Positions 43,278 to 53,058 are shown, counted from the first letter of the stretch. The stretch is DNA of 64,000 nucleotides from Gammaproteobacteria bacterium (GCA_028279365.1 JANQNX010000010.1:369722-433721), one strand, 5' to 3'. The notes: a model not told the origin generated them from the letters alone. A program made the numbers and translations.

Positions 43278-43586
43278 TTAATCCACAATTGGTTGTACTA
43301 ATACCCAGGGCTCTACGACGACGGCCCAGACGAGAATATCACTTTCGATCCAGGCCTCGGCCTGTTCATCGCTGACATTAGCGATCTGCTCCTGTTCCAT
43401 CCAGCTTTCAAATGTCGGTTTATCATCTTTCGACAAGGCATGCGCAACCTGTATTAAATCAAGTTTATGCGAAACGTAGATGGTCTTTCCCATCGCGAAG
43501 AAGGTCTGAAGTTTGCTCCATTCGATCTTTGCCGTTTCTGAGTTCAACTTAGCGATGATATCTTCGCTTTCGGTATTATCGGTCAT
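43278..43586 (-). CDS. DUF2288 protein
   Basis: This small acidic protein has the DUF2288 pattern: AKIEWSKLQTFFAMGKTIYVSHKLDLIQVA and WIESDILVWAVVVEPWVLVQPI. The function is unknown; it is common in marine gammaproteobacteria. It probably opens the operon with the phosphatase and kinase genes. I use the ATG at 43586. Confidence 0.82.
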   Translation of the reverse strand: MTDNTESEDIIAKLNSETAKIEWSKLQTFFAMGKTIYVSHKLDLIQVAHALSKDDKPTFESWMEQEQIANVSDEQAEAWIESDILVWAVVVEPWVLVQPIVD

Positions 43587-43671
43587 TGTTTCAGTCTGAT
43601 TTAAATAATGACGCAATTATAACGACTATTTTATAGTCTGCTCATTTCAATCTGGCGTCAGGAGCCATGTC

Positions 43672-44670
43672 ATGACTATTGCGATCATTATTATTGTTGT
43701 CATTGTCTTAGCTGCAATTTTTTATCTATCCAGTATTAAGGGTGAATACGAAGTCAAAAAAAGCCTGACGATAAATGCCCCTGCCGAACAATTATTTGAT
43801 TATCTGATTGACCTCAAACGCTGGCAGGAATGGAGCCCATGGTTAATGCATGAGCCGAACTGCAAGCTCGAATACAGCGAAAAGCCAACCGAACCTGATG
43901 GACACTATAGCTGGGATGGAAAATACATAGGCGCTGGTAAACTCACTCATATGAGTTTAAACCGTCCAAACCATATAGAAGAAAAAATTGAATTTACCCG
44001 CCCGTTCAAGTCAACCGGAGATGTAAAGTTTGAATTGAGTCCGAAAGGCGAACAGACAGAAGTCAGTTGGATCATGCAGAGCAAGATGCCGTTTCTATTC
44101 CGTTTTATGATCGCGAATATCGTCAATATGGTGGGCAAGGATTATGAACTCGGGCTTGCGTTATTAGCCGGTAAGATGGACCCGACTTGCGAACATCCTG
44201 ATATCCAATTTGAGGGCATCACTCAGCTAGATAAGCAGTATGTACTTTGCAAAGGCTTCTCCGGCTACCTGACTGAGATGCAACAGGCAATGGCAAGCGG
44301 ATTTCCCGAGCTGATGAATTATGTACAACAACAATCAATCGAAACCACCGGAAGTATGATGTCGATTTACCATAAGACGGATGTGAAAAAAATGCATTTT
44401 GTCTGCGACATGGCAGTACCGGTGACGGCAGATGCAGAAACAGGAAACTACACACTCAAGGAACTAACGGGTGGAAAATATTTTAAAGTTATTCTTAAAG
44501 GTGATTATCGGTTCCTCGAACTGTGCTGGTACTCTGCGTATGTACATTTATCCATGCACAAAATTAAAGCCGATAAGTCACGACCTGCCCTGGAGATTTA
44601 CGAGACAGATGCCGAGTCAGTCGACTCTTCAAATGAAATCATCACAGTACTCTATCTACCTGTAAAATAA
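43672..44670 (+). CDS. Membrane-anchored SRPBCC plus GyrI-like fusion
   Basis: The 332-residue protein has an N-terminal membrane helix (2-21) and an SRPBCC domain (about 30-165, YLIDLKRWQEWSPW). A GyrI/AraC-effector-like binding domain follows (about 185-330), ending in EIITVLYLPVK. Both domains bind hydrophobic or cationic ligands in relatives, so a ligand-sequestering protein at the inner membrane is inferred. It is divergent from DUF2288. Confidence 0.8.
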   Translation: MTIAIIIIVVIVLAAIFYLSSIKGEYEVKKSLTINAPAEQLFDYLIDLKRWQEWSPWLMHEPNCKLEYSEKPTEPDGHYSWDGKYIGAGKLTHMSLNRPNHIEEKIEFTRPFKSTGDVKFELSPKGEQTEVSWIMQSKMPFLFRFMIANIVNMVGKDYELGLALLAGKMDPTCEHPDIQFEGITQLDKQYVLCKGFSGYLTEMQQAMASGFPELMNYVQQQSIETTGSMMSIYHKTDVKKMHFVCDMAVPVTADAETGNYTLKELTGGKYFKVILKGDYRFLELCWYSAYVHLSMHKIKADKSRPALEIYETDAESVDSSNEIITVLYLPVK

Positions 44671-44731
44671 ACAGTTTCTTTTAAACGGACAGGATGAGAT
44701 TGAACAAAAACTGATAATTACATTGCTTTAC

Positions 44732-44758
44732 TCAAGCTACGCCAATACTCGCCGATAT
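44732..44758 (+). promoter_or_regulatory. Sigma-28 (FliA) promoter of MCP gene
   Basis: TCAA, 15 bases, then GCCGATAT matches the FliA consensus TAAA-N15-GCCGATAA at ten of twelve positions. It lies about 170 bases upstream of the MCP start, the expected class for chemotaxis genes. Confidence 0.7.
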
Positions 44759-44929
44759 TTTGATAGAGCACATTGTTAGCGTCAGAGGCTATCTCGCAAC
44801 CGCATTACTTTGAGTACTAAAGGTGTTGATAACGCTGCTCTGCTGGATGAATAGTAATTAATGAATATCAATAGCGGATGATCTCCACAACAATAATCAG
44901 GGAAGATCTGGGTTTAAGGGAGTTAATAC

Positions 44930-46969
44930 ATGAAGCAGCTACTACGCAGTTTTAATCGTTTATCGCTAATTAAACAGGTATTAATTCCGATTTGCCTGGT
45001 GCTGCTAAGCTGCTTTTCTCTGTTTACATTATTTGCCTACCACAGTTCAAAGAACGCCTTGTTAACTGAGACCGGTGATTCACTACAACGAGAAACTCGA
45101 CTGATAGTAGAAAACCTTCAGTTTTATGAAAAGAACCTGCGCATTAGTGCCGAACGTCTCAGTCAAACCTTTTTTTCGATGCTGGAAGGCAAGGTTAATA
45201 TTGACGAACTCGAAACCACAAGCATTGGTGATTATGAGAGTCCATCACTATTGTTGAATGGCAAAGCCTTAAACGCCGATCACAGCTACCCGGATACATT
45301 CACTGAACTGACCGGCGGTACTGGCACGATCTTTGTTCGTTACAATGATGACTTCTTACGTATATCGACATCACTGCGCAAGGATGACGGGGGCCGCGCT
45401 TATGGCACCTTACTTGGCGCCAACCATCCCGGTTATCAAAAACTCATTGCCGGTCAAAAGTATATCGGACGCGCCAAATTATTTGGCAAAGAATACATGA
45501 CCGTTTATTCACCGATCATTGATGCAAATGGTAAAACCATTGCTATTTTTTATATCGGCTTTGATTTCACTGACAGCTTGCAAAGCCTGTATCAATCACT
45601 GTCAGAAATCCGTATTGGTGAAACGGGCAGAATTACTCTGGTTAATATTGCTAAAGGTGAAGCCTATGGCAAACAAATCAGCTTGTCGGGAAAACAAAAC
45701 CCGGATAATACACAAACACATTACCTCAATATGATTGAGCAACAGCATGGCATTCAAACATTTACTGTTAACAAATCTGACACGAATGAAAAAGTGGAAA
45801 TGATCGCTGCGTTTGACCAGTTTAAACCATGGAATATTCTGGTCGTAGGCGAAGGTTATATCGGCGAGTTAACCAGTAAAAGCGTGACGCTGGGACGCTT
45901 GTTAATCATAGCGGGTACTATCTGCAGCATCATTATCATGATATTGGTTCACGTTGCACTGACATCACGTTTAAAACCACTGGCAAAAATCAGCGATACC
46001 ATCAACCAGATCAGTCAGGGCAATCTGGCTATTACAATCAATGCCTCGGGTTGCGGAAACAGTCATAACGAAATCGATAAACTCAATACCGATATACATC
46101 AACTACTAACCGGCTTGAACAGTTTAATCAAGAAAATACGTGCGTCGACGCAACTGGTCAACGATGCCACCACTAACCTAAGTAGCATCGCTGATCAAAG
46201 TGCAAACATTATAGAAACGCAGCAGCAAGATGCTGACAATCTTGCTACCGCCATTACGGAAATGGTTGCCTCCAGTCAGGAAATCGCGAGCTTTACGCAA
46301 AATGCAGTCAATGAATCAAAAAATGTTGATGGATTAGTCAAACAAGGTGAGGTTACCGTTAGTGAAGCAGTCAACTCAACCAACACATTGGTTAAAACCA
46401 TTAATGAAACGGCCAGCATGATGCAAAAGGTAAATGACGATGCCTGCCAGATTACATCGGTATTAGATGTGATTAACGATATTGCCGAGCAAACCAATTT
46501 ATTAGCGCTAAACGCTGCGATTGAAGCCGCGCGTGCCGGTGAACAAGGCCGGGGCTTTGCCGTTGTTGCCGATGAAGTCAGGACACTGGCACAGCGCTCA
46601 CAAAGTTCGACCCATGAAATACAAACCATCATTGAAGACTTGCAAACCAGTTCGGCCAACGCCGCTAAAAAAATGGACTATGGCGTCGAGTGCAGTAATG
46701 AGACCGTAGAAGAGGTGCATCAGGCGGCAGGGGCATTGATCTCGATTAACGAAACGATGGAAAAACTGACTAATATGACTACTGAGATAGCGAATATTAC
46801 TGATAATCAGCGCGTGGTCGGCGAAGACATCAATCGGGATATTATCAGTATCAGTGACGTAGCAAGAGAAACAAAGTCACATAGTGATTTACTCTATAGC
46901 TCAATACAGGAAATGCAACAGATGTCGAAGACTTTAACCAGTGAAGTGAATCATTTTAATACCCACTGA
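44930..46969 (+). CDS. Methyl-accepting chemotaxis protein with Cache sensor
   Basis: The 679-residue receptor has a first membrane helix at 16-38 and a periplasmic Cache_3-Cache_2-type sensor (about 40-320, [20 protein letters not shown]). A second helix lies at about 323-345, a HAMP region at 346-400, and the cytoplasmic signalling tip [30 protein letters not shown]. No C-terminal CheR-tethering pentapeptide is visible. It relays an unknown small ligand, often an organic acid, to CheA/CheW. Confidence 0.92.
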   Translation: MKQLLRSFNRLSLIKQVLIPICLVLLSCFSLFTLFAYHSSKNALLTETGDSLQRETRLIVENLQFYEKNLRISAERLSQTFFSMLEGKVNIDELETTSIGDYESPSLLLNGKALNADHSYPDTFTELTGGTGTIFVRYNDDFLRISTSLRKDDGGRAYGTLLGANHPGYQKLIAGQKYIGRAKLFGKEYMTVYSPIIDANGKTIAIFYIGFDFTDSLQSLYQSLSEIRIGETGRITLVNIAKGEAYGKQISLSGKQNPDNTQTHYLNMIEQQHGIQTFTVNKSDTNEKVEMIAAFDQFKPWNILVVGEGYIGELTSKSVTLGRLLIIAGTICSIIIMILVHVALTSRLKPLAKISDTINQISQGNLAITINASGCGNSHNEIDKLNTDIHQLLTGLNSLIKKIRASTQLVNDATTNLSSIADQSANIIETQQQDADNLATAITEMVASSQEIASFTQNAVNESKNVDGLVKQGEVTVSEAVNSTNTLVKTINETASMMQKVNDDACQITSVLDVINDIAEQTNLLALNAAIEAARAGEQGRGFAVVADEVRTLAQRSQSSTHEIQTIIEDLQTSSANAAKKMDYGVECSNETVEEVHQAAGALISINETMEKLTNMTTEIANITDNQRVVGEDINRDIISISDVARETKSHSDLLYSSIQEMQQMSKTLTSEVNHFNTH

Positions 46970-47057
46970 TAAACATTAGCTTGTGAAAGAGCTGTATCTG
47001 CAGCAGCCATTCAAAAATACTGTTAAACTGTTCGTTTAATTCTACCTAGATAGATGA

Positions 47058-47594
47058 ATGAGCGAGTCCAAAGACACCAGTAATCCTGCAGAAAATATCA
47101 TTATTTCCCAAGATGTTGCGATCCTTATCGATGGCAACAATATAGAACGTAGTATTCACTCAGAATCTAACGATACCAACACCATGTTGAATTTTGATCT
47201 GTTGATACCTCGGATATTAATGAATCGGGGACTGAGTCGGCTAGTCTATTTCCGCGAAGGCACGCACATATCCGGCAAGTTACAGGAACGTCTGCATAAT
47301 TACTTCCATGGTTCCGTGCGGCCTTGTCACAAAAGCGCGGATATTCCGCTTTCCATTTTTGCCATCCAGGTTGCAAACAAGGTGGATACGATCATTATCA
47401 TGTCGGGTGACTCAGACTATATTGAACTGGTTCGGCATCTCAAATCTGAAGGCGTGAGAGTCGAAATCGCAGCGGTAGAGAGCACGACCGCCAAACTGAT
47501 TATGGAAGAAGCCGATCACTTTCATGAGATTACGAAAGAAGACTGGTTTAGCCTCCCCGGTAAAAAGCCACAAAAACGTAGGAACAAAAAATAA
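47058..47594 (+). CDS. NYN/LabA-like PIN-fold RNase
   Basis: The 178-residue protein begins its NYN domain with VAILIDGNNIERS (first acidic residue). VDTIIIMSGDSDYIELVRHLKSEG follows with the further acidic residues, and the tail is basic (KKPQKRRNKK). NYN proteins are PIN-like RNases; LabA homologues tune gene expression. The basic tail may bind RNA. Confidence 0.85.
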   Translation: MSESKDTSNPAENIIISQDVAILIDGNNIERSIHSESNDTNTMLNFDLLIPRILMNRGLSRLVYFREGTHISGKLQERLHNYFHGSVRPCHKSADIPLSIFAIQVANKVDTIIIMSGDSDYIELVRHLKSEGVRVEIAAVESTTAKLIMEEADHFHEITKEDWFSLPGKKPQKRRNKK

Positions 47595-47696
47595 CATTTC
47601 GCTCACCGCATCACTGAATCTTTTTTGATCCGGATCAATGCCATTTGACTGTCATACTCCTATAATATGATCGTACTGTTGTATGGAGAGATATCG

Positions 47697-47939
47697 ATGC
47701 TGACCTTTGAAGATTGCCTCGCCTTAAGTGACTTGTCTGAAGCTCAAATTATTGCGCTGGCAGAGCATGAACACCTGCCAGAAATGCTGGCACTGGAGTA
47801 TGGTGAATATCTGATGCATTCAGAAACCGGCGCGCAAGAGCTAAAAGCCATGATCGATGCCGACCTGCAGCGATCAGGTTCTACAAAAAATATTGCCTGT
47901 CTCAAACAGATATTAGACACTTATAAGAAAGCACATTGA
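47697..47939 (+). CDS. Small conserved-looking protein, 80 aa
   Basis: From the ATG at 47697, which follows GGAGAG by 7 bases, the 80-residue protein (MLTFEDCLALSDLSEAQI) is acidic and helical. An in-frame ATG 30 bases upstream would place the ribosome-binding site inside the gene. It precedes the cytochrome c' gene by 27 bases and may be cotranscribed. The function is unknown. Confidence 0.65.
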   Translation: MLTFEDCLALSDLSEAQIIALAEHEHLPEMLALEYGEYLMHSETGAQELKAMIDADLQRSGSTKNIACLKQILDTYKKAH

Positions 47940-47966
47940 TATAGTAGTGATTAGGAGAACAAATAA

Positions 47967-48458
47967 ATGAGACAGCATTACTTTCCGGCATTATTTGGTT
48001 TCATCGTCGTGGTAGCCCTCAGCGTCACGACGATTAACGGGAATGTCTTTGCCAATCCACCGGAAGCCACGGGGGCACCGGGCGAACATGCCGACGCCAG
48101 TGATCGGTTGATTACTATCATGCGACAGCTCTTTGCCATTGTGCATGCTGAGGATGGCGCTGGCGATGCAGAAATCACCAAAGATCAAATGGCGGACTTA
48201 ATTGAAACCGTTGAAGAGCTGGTGTTTTTTGCAGAGGTAATGTCCACCAAGATACCCGCCACGGAAATGGAAGAAAACGATGCTGTTATATTTAGTGCTA
48301 TGGCGCAACGCCTCTATGACGAGGCATTGAGCGTAAAACAATTGGCGTTGAATTATGATTATCAGGTGGCCGCAGAAGCACAGCAACGATTGTTTAATGA
48401 ATCCTATCGTCGATTAAACCGTACCTGTGCGGCCTGCCATCAATTGTTTAGAGATTAG
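47967..48458 (+). CDS. Cytochrome c' / class II cytochrome c
   Basis: The 163-residue precursor has a signal peptide to about residue 30. It has a four-helix bundle with the heme-binding CAACH at residues 155-159, near the C-terminus, as in class II cytochromes. It is exported and heme-loaded in the periplasm. Cytochrome c' proteins bind NO or CO and may protect against nitrosative stress; no partner enzyme is encoded nearby. Confidence 0.88.
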   Translation: MRQHYFPALFGFIVVVALSVTTINGNVFANPPEATGAPGEHADASDRLITIMRQLFAIVHAEDGAGDAEITKDQMADLIETVEELVFFAEVMSTKIPATEMEENDAVIFSAMAQRLYDEALSVKQLALNYDYQVAAEAQQRLFNESYRRLNRTCAACHQLFRD

Positions 48459-48802
48459 TCTCCGTCTTTGCAAGGATAAAGCGGCGCAAGGATAGTCGCT
48501 GCCGTTTCCTCTGCATTTTCCTGTTTGAGTTCGGGTCGTGCCTTGATTTCCTTAATCACAGTCTTTGCCAAGGATTGATGCGATACGTCATCCGGTAAAC
48601 AGACTCTGGGAATATGGTTTGCCTTGCCAAAATGACAATCACAGGGCGTCACATACCAGATGCATAACATACCCTTTGTATTGTCAAAACCGTTTTTCGT
48701 TGCATTTTCGCAGGCGGTCAGTAAATCGGCACCAGATGGTGCCGCAGCCAGTGATGTACTGAAAAACATCGATACTAAAATGCCAAACCTGATGTTAAAC
48801 AC
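48455..48802 (-). CDS. Rap1a/Tai-family immunity-like exported protein
   Basis: The mature part shows the Rap1a/Tai4 pattern: SGADLLTACENATKNGF, then conserved cysteines in GMLCIWYVTPCDCHF, RVCLPDD and YPCK, which would form disulfides. In type VI systems such proteins neutralise amidase effectors; many genomes carry orphans. I start at a GTG at 48802, giving a good signal peptide (FNIRFGILVSMFFSTSLAAA); a longer frame to 49027 would run into the opposite gene. No T6SS gene is near. Confidence 0.7.
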   Translation of the reverse strand: MFNIRFGILVSMFFSTSLAAAPSGADLLTACENATKNGFDNTKGMLCIWYVTPCDCHFGKANHIPRVCLPDDVSHQSLAKTVIKEIKARPELKQENAEETAATILAPLYPCKDGD

Positions 48803-48962
48803 AATACATAAAATAATCTTGAGTGAAATATTAATTATAAAATTGATTTGAATAAACGACTTACGGCCTGCATAGTAGCATCCAATAATACTAACAAGCA
48901 TTATTTTTAATCCCTTTTGAGATATATTTTTTTGATATACACAAGACAGAGACACAACGAAA

Positions 48963-49322
48963 ATGATGAACACCAGACAATCGATTGAGGGTTTTCTTTC
49001 CCTAGCCGCCGAACAACCGGAATCCATTACCTTCGATCAATGTATCGAAATCATTGATCAACATTACGACTTTACACCGACCGCATTTAAAAACGGTAAC
49101 CAGCATAACGCCGCCGGCCAGAATGAAGGATCGTGTAAGATACTGGCGTTCGCACAATTGCATAATTTAACGCAACAGCAAACCTTGCATTGTTTTGGTG
49201 ACTACTATCGAAAAGACGTCATTAGCACACCCGAGGGAGATAGCCACCAGAATATCAGACAGTTCATGCAACATGGCTGGGAACGGGTTGAGTTCGATAG
49301 CGTGCCATTAACACGTAAGTAA
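48963..49322 (+). CDS. HopJ-family protein
   Basis: The 119-residue protein carries the HopJ signature: TIEFDQ-like ITFDQCIEIIDQHYDFTPTAF, then GQNEGSCKILAFAQLHNLT and CFGDYYRKDVISTPEGDSHQNIR. Despite the name 'type III effector', the family is widespread in non-pathogens and cyanobacteria with unknown housekeeping function. The PLP-enzyme gene follows 42 bases on. Confidence 0.88.
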   Translation: MMNTRQSIEGFLSLAAEQPESITFDQCIEIIDQHYDFTPTAFKNGNQHNAAGQNEGSCKILAFAQLHNLTQQQTLHCFGDYYRKDVISTPEGDSHQNIRQFMQHGWERVEFDSVPLTRK

Positions 49323-49364
49323 TGCCGTTCTCACTAGCGGCCTTGATAGTATGCCTCGCTTGAT

Positions 49365-50270
49365 ATGACAATCGAAGAACTAGAGGCGCAACTCGGCATC
49401 AATTACGCAGCGGCGATTAATCAAAAGATTGCATCACCATTGCTTAATCAGAAAGCAATTCAACTCTATATTAAACGTGACGATTTATTACATCCGATAA
49501 TATCAGGTAATAAATGGCGTAAGCTAAAATACAATATTCTTCATGCCATTAATCATGGTTATGAGTCTATCAGCACTATGGGCGGTGCCTGGTCAAATCA
49601 CTTACATGCCCTTGCCTATGTCGGCCATCAACTTAATATCGATACGGTTGCTTATGTGCGTGGTGAACCTCCTTTAAAAGAAAGTCCGACTTTGAACGAC
49701 GTGCGCAACTGGGGTATGCAGATTAATTATGTCTCGCGAGATCGCTATCGGGAACTACGTCATTCAATTTCCTGCGAAACGGACTTATCGAAACAAAAAA
49801 CCTACTGGTTACCCGAAGGCAGCGCAAACCCGTTGGCATTGAGCGGCATTGCTGAGCTGTCGAAAGAGATAAAACCGGATTCGGATATTATCTGCGTTGC
49901 TTGCGGTACAGGCACAACCCTGGCTGGCTTGATTAGTAACAGCAACGCTAAACAAACACTACTCGGTTTTGCTGCGTTGAAGGCACAGTCTTTTCTAAAA
50001 CAGGACATTACCGAACAGCTGGAGAAGGACAGAACAAATAATTGGGCGTTAAACTTTTATTACCACTTCGGCGGTTTTGCTAAAACCACGCCAGCACTGC
50101 AAGATTTTATTCAACACTTCTATCAGCTACATGACATACAACTGGATCGCATATACACCGGCAAACTGTTTTATGGTTTATTCGAACTAATAAAGAATGA
50201 TTACTTTCCTGCTGACACCTGTATTACGGCGATCCACACCGGTGGCTTACAGGGTAATAGAGAGATCTGA
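49365..50270 (+). CDS. PLP enzyme, ACC deaminase / D-cysteine desulfhydrase family
   Basis: The 301-residue fold-type II PLP enzyme has the PLP lysine block HPIISGNKWRKLKYN (K near residue 50). Substrate-loop MGGAWSNHLHALAYV and phosphate-binding CGTGTTLAGL follow. It would either deaminate D-cysteine to pyruvate, sulfide and ammonia or act as ACC deaminase; the residues that separate the two cannot be judged safely here. The stop is 2 bases from the convergent RNase D gene. Confidence 0.88.
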   Translation: MTIEELEAQLGINYAAAINQKIASPLLNQKAIQLYIKRDDLLHPIISGNKWRKLKYNILHAINHGYESISTMGGAWSNHLHALAYVGHQLNIDTVAYVRGEPPLKESPTLNDVRNWGMQINYVSRDRYRELRHSISCETDLSKQKTYWLPEGSANPLALSGIAELSKEIKPDSDIICVACGTGTTLAGLISNSNAKQTLLGFAALKAQSFLKQDITEQLEKDRTNNWALNFYYHFGGFAKTTPALQDFIQHFYQLHDIQLDRIYTGKLFYGLFELIKNDYFPADTCITAIHTGGLQGNREI

Positions 50271-50272
50271 CG

Positions 50273-51130
50273 CTATTGCTGCTCGGTAATAATACTCAAC
50301 CATTCATCCCCATAGCGTTGAATTAGCTTGTCAGTCATATTATTCATCTCCTGCATAGACGACATATCTTCAGGTAACAATTTTGCCAGATCGATTAATG
50401 CCTGATCAGACACAATCCACTTGCGTGGCCTGTTCTGTTTCCTTGCGGTAAGCTCACGCCAGGCGGCCAGGGCTTTAACCACGCGCAAAGGCCGACCGCG
50501 TAATCGTTTAGCCGCGTAGATTTTTTTCCACATTCTCGCAGGATCCGGCTGGTAGGTATCCGGCTCTGCCAGTAAGCTGAACTGTTGCGTTAATTGATCG
50601 TGATTATCTAGCGAATCGGCCTTTGTCATAAACAGCTCATAGACTTGCCCAAGATAAATCACATCATCCGCCGCATATTGAAGTTGCGCGTCGGATAAAG
50701 GACGTTTCGTCCAGTCTGCTCGGGCATGACCTTTTTCAAGTTCGACTTCCAATGCTGCCTTGATCAAATTGCCATAGCCTATGCCTTTATCAAAATCAAA
50801 CAAGGGTGCTGCCAATTGTGTATCAAATACCGGCAGTGGTACGCTGCCTTGTAGGTTAAAAAATATTTCCAGATCCTGATGCGCGGAGTGTAGCACCTTG
50901 GTGATGGAGTGCTGGTAAAGCAGATCATACAAAGGCTGCAAGTCATTCAGGCTAAGTGGATCAATGATGAAGGTATCACTGCCATTGGACAGCTGCACCA
51001 GACAAAGCTTGGGATAATAGGTATTAATGCGCTCAAACTCGGTATCAACGGCAAGCCAGCTAGCGCTATTTAACAGGGCGCAGACATCCTTTAATCGTGC
51101 TTGATTATCTACCAATTCGTAAGCTTCCAT
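50273..51130 (-). CDS. rnd: Ribonuclease D, short form
   Basis: The 285-residue protein has the DEDD exonuclease motifs WLAVDTEFERINTYYPK, LHSAHQDLEIFFN and QLQYAADDVIYLG, plus a single HRDC domain (about 215-280). E. coli RNase D has about 375 residues and two HRDC domains, so the second is missing. It trims tRNA and stable RNA 3' ends. It lies 9 bases after the esterase gene and is probably cotranscribed. Confidence 0.88.
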   Translation of the reverse strand: MEAYELVDNQARLKDVCALLNSASWLAVDTEFERINTYYPKLCLVQLSNGSDTFIIDPLSLNDLQPLYDLLYQHSITKVLHSAHQDLEIFFNLQGSVPLPVFDTQLAAPLFDFDKGIGYGNLIKAALEVELEKGHARADWTKRPLSDAQLQYAADDVIYLGQVYELFMTKADSLDNHDQLTQQFSLLAEPDTYQPDPARMWKKIYAAKRLRGRPLRVVKALAAWRELTARKQNRPRKWIVSDQALIDLAKLLPEDMSSMQEMNNMTDKLIQRYGDEWLSIITEQQ

Positions 51131-51139
51131 ATCTTTTCT

Positions 51140-51763
51140 TTAGAACGCGCCACTATTTTTTAAATAGGTATAAATTGTTTCAGCCATAACAGTATACCCA
51201 TCACTATTCGGGTGCACCGTGTCTGACTTTAAATCGTTATCGCCCAATATGTCAGGAATTAAATCATCAATGAAAAATACGCCGGTCTCTTCTGCTATCG
51301 ATTGATAAACTTCATAAGAGGATAAAAATAAACCGGGCTTGGGCACGCCTAATAATAACACTGGTATATTTTCGTTTTTAGCCAGTTCGATCATATCGAT
51401 AAGATTTGATCGCATTTTTGACATGCTTTTTTTTCGCAAAATGTCATTTCCACCATGACAAAGTATCAATAAATCGGGTTGGTGGCGTTTCAATAAGCCG
51501 GGTAATCGGCGTAAGCCATTTTCAGAGACTTCACCTGACACACCGGCGTTCACAACTTTTTTACCCGATAATTGTTGTAACACTGATGGATAGCTTTGCT
51601 CCGGCCTGGCACCATAGCCACTGGTCAGGCTATCACCCAAGGCCAGGATCACTGCATCATCCGGCAGACGTTGCAGCGTCACTTCTTCACCGCTGCATGC
51701 CGCCAGCACTAGCAACATGATGCCTAAAGATAATATTGAACGAATATGGACGGTTTGCATCTT
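51140..51763 (-). CDS. TesA/arylesterase-like SGNH lipoprotein
   Basis: The protein has a lipoprotein signal with lipobox LAAC near residue 23. SGNH blocks are GDSLTSGYGA (block I serine), SGEVSENG, CHGGNDIL (block III) and DTVHPNSDGY (block V, Asp-His). It acts as an esterase/thioesterase/lysophospholipase at the outer or inner membrane. I take the ATG at 51763 because the upstream six codons add nothing to the signal. In many genomes tesA sits beside an ABC exporter, which is absent here. Confidence 0.85.
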   Translation of the reverse strand, partial: KMQTVHIRSILSLGIMLLVLAACSGEEVTLQRLPDDAVILALGDSLTSGYGARPEQSYPSVLQQLSGKKVVNAGVSGEVSENGLRRLPGLLKRHQPDLLILCHGGNDILRKKSMSKMRSNLIDMIELAKNENIPVLLLGVPKPGLFLSSYEVYQSIAEETGVFFIDDLIPDILGDNDLKSDTVHPNSDGYTVMAETIYTYLKNSGAF

Positions 51764-51975
51764 CATCACTTCTTTTATCATGACGTTAACAGAGTCATGT
51801 CATGTTTGCACTGATAAAAAACACAAGGAAAATTTCTGCCACGGTGGCAAAAACTCGCCCACCGGGATTAATTGGCATGCGTATTTAGCCGATTCAGGCA
51901 ATGTTTTTATCAATTGTGGCTTGGTATAAAGATTGCTCTATTGATGATTGACTTAATCACATCAAACGCAAGTAT

Positions 51976-52686
51976 ATGAAACCGGGTATTATCCGATACG
52001 GACAAGATATGTCTGTATTGAATCTCAACCAGGCAAAAGCCAATGCGACAGAAAAAGACGCATCTGCAAAAAAGGACGGTCTGGGTTTTGCTGATTTCCT
52101 GGATATCATTAACCCGTTACATCACCTTCCTGTTATCGGTAGTGTATACCGCAAACTTACTGGTGATACGATTAACCCGGCAATGAAGATCGCGGGTGGC
52201 GCATTATTTGGTGGACCGATCGGTGTTGCACTGTCTGCCGTTGAGTTGGCCTTCACCAGCAGGGACAAACCCGAACCAATAGACTATGGTGGGGTAAGTG
52301 CTGAGTCTGTCGCAGGGAGTTATCCATTGCATCAAATCAATGATTCTGAGCAAGCCGATCAGAATCAATTTCTATTGTCACCTCAACCAGCAGTTTCAAC
52401 ATCGTCTTCAAAGATCGAGGTAATACTTCAGCCCACATTACAAACACCTGAAATAACAAGTACTAAGCAAACGACCGCATACCGTTTTTCCAACGGTATT
52501 CCCAACCCGGCACACCAGTTAACGGTTTCAACTTCTAAATTAGTGGACAACACAAAACCCGAAAATGTTGAGACACCTGATTTACATACGCTATCTATGC
52601 AGGAAATTTATTCAAGGATTAAATACGGCGCGGACAACACCAAGCCGCTAATTGATGTATTTATCGGGCAACAACATCCCGGTTAA
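51976..52686 (+). CDS. Protein with conserved glycine-zipper segment, unknown
   Basis: The 236-residue protein has a conserved middle at about 35-90 (GFADFLDIINPLHHLPVIGS, then YRKLTGDTINPAMKIAGG and a glycine zipper, GGPIGVALSAVE) that I recognise from unnamed alpha- and gammaproteobacterial proteins. The C-terminal 120 residues are low in complexity, rich in S, T, P and Q. No signal peptide is visible. It might insert a hairpin into membrane. The function is unknown. Confidence 0.65.
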   Translation: MKPGIIRYGQDMSVLNLNQAKANATEKDASAKKDGLGFADFLDIINPLHHLPVIGSVYRKLTGDTINPAMKIAGGALFGGPIGVALSAVELAFTSRDKPEPIDYGGVSAESVAGSYPLHQINDSEQADQNQFLLSPQPAVSTSSSKIEVILQPTLQTPEITSTKQTTAYRFSNGIPNPAHQLTVSTSKLVDNTKPENVETPDLHTLSMQEIYSRIKYGADNTKPLIDVFIGQQHPG

Positions 52687-52717
52687 GCCAAAAGCTAAAT
52701 TAAATAGGCCAATTAAT

Positions 52718-52861
52718 TTATACGGTTTTTTTTTCTGAATTACGTATCAGCTTGGCTAATTCCTTTTCGATTTTTTTTAGACGCTGAAAGATATCCAGAT
52801 TTTCCCGCTCGAGTAACTGAACCTCGGTATGAGCTTGTTTTAATGCGTGAATATACGTCAT
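52718..52861 (-). CDS. 47-residue coiled-coil protein
   Basis: A short frame of 47 codons (MTYIHALKQAHTEVQLLERE...) ends NSEKKTV and forms a heptad pattern with leucines and isoleucines at a/d positions, charged elsewhere. The sequence AAGGG sits directly before the ATG, so the ribosome-binding site spacing is poor; AGAAG lies further upstream. It resembles small SlyX/zipper-type proteins, but no family is assigned. Confidence 0.5.
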   Translation of the reverse strand: MTYIHALKQAHTEVQLLERENLDIFQRLKKIEKELAKLIRNSEKKTV

Positions 52862-53058
52862 CCCTTAGTACTTCTTAGTGGATTATTATTTTCGGTTTTA
52901 TTCTAACGTCAGTCAGTCGGGTTTTTCAATCAAGATCATTCAAAAAAAAACAATGGTGCACTGCAACTAACTCATTTAAATGCTATGTCGCTTACAGGAG
53001 ACCAGTTTACATAGCTATAAACTAAAGAAAACTAATCTTAAAAAAAGGAATTCAATAC

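Noticed and set aside
48803..49027. N-terminal extension of the Rap1a-like protein
   Set aside because: It overlaps the 5' end of the opposite HopJ gene, adds a second hydrophobic stretch and has no ribosome-binding site; a normal signal peptide starts at 48802.
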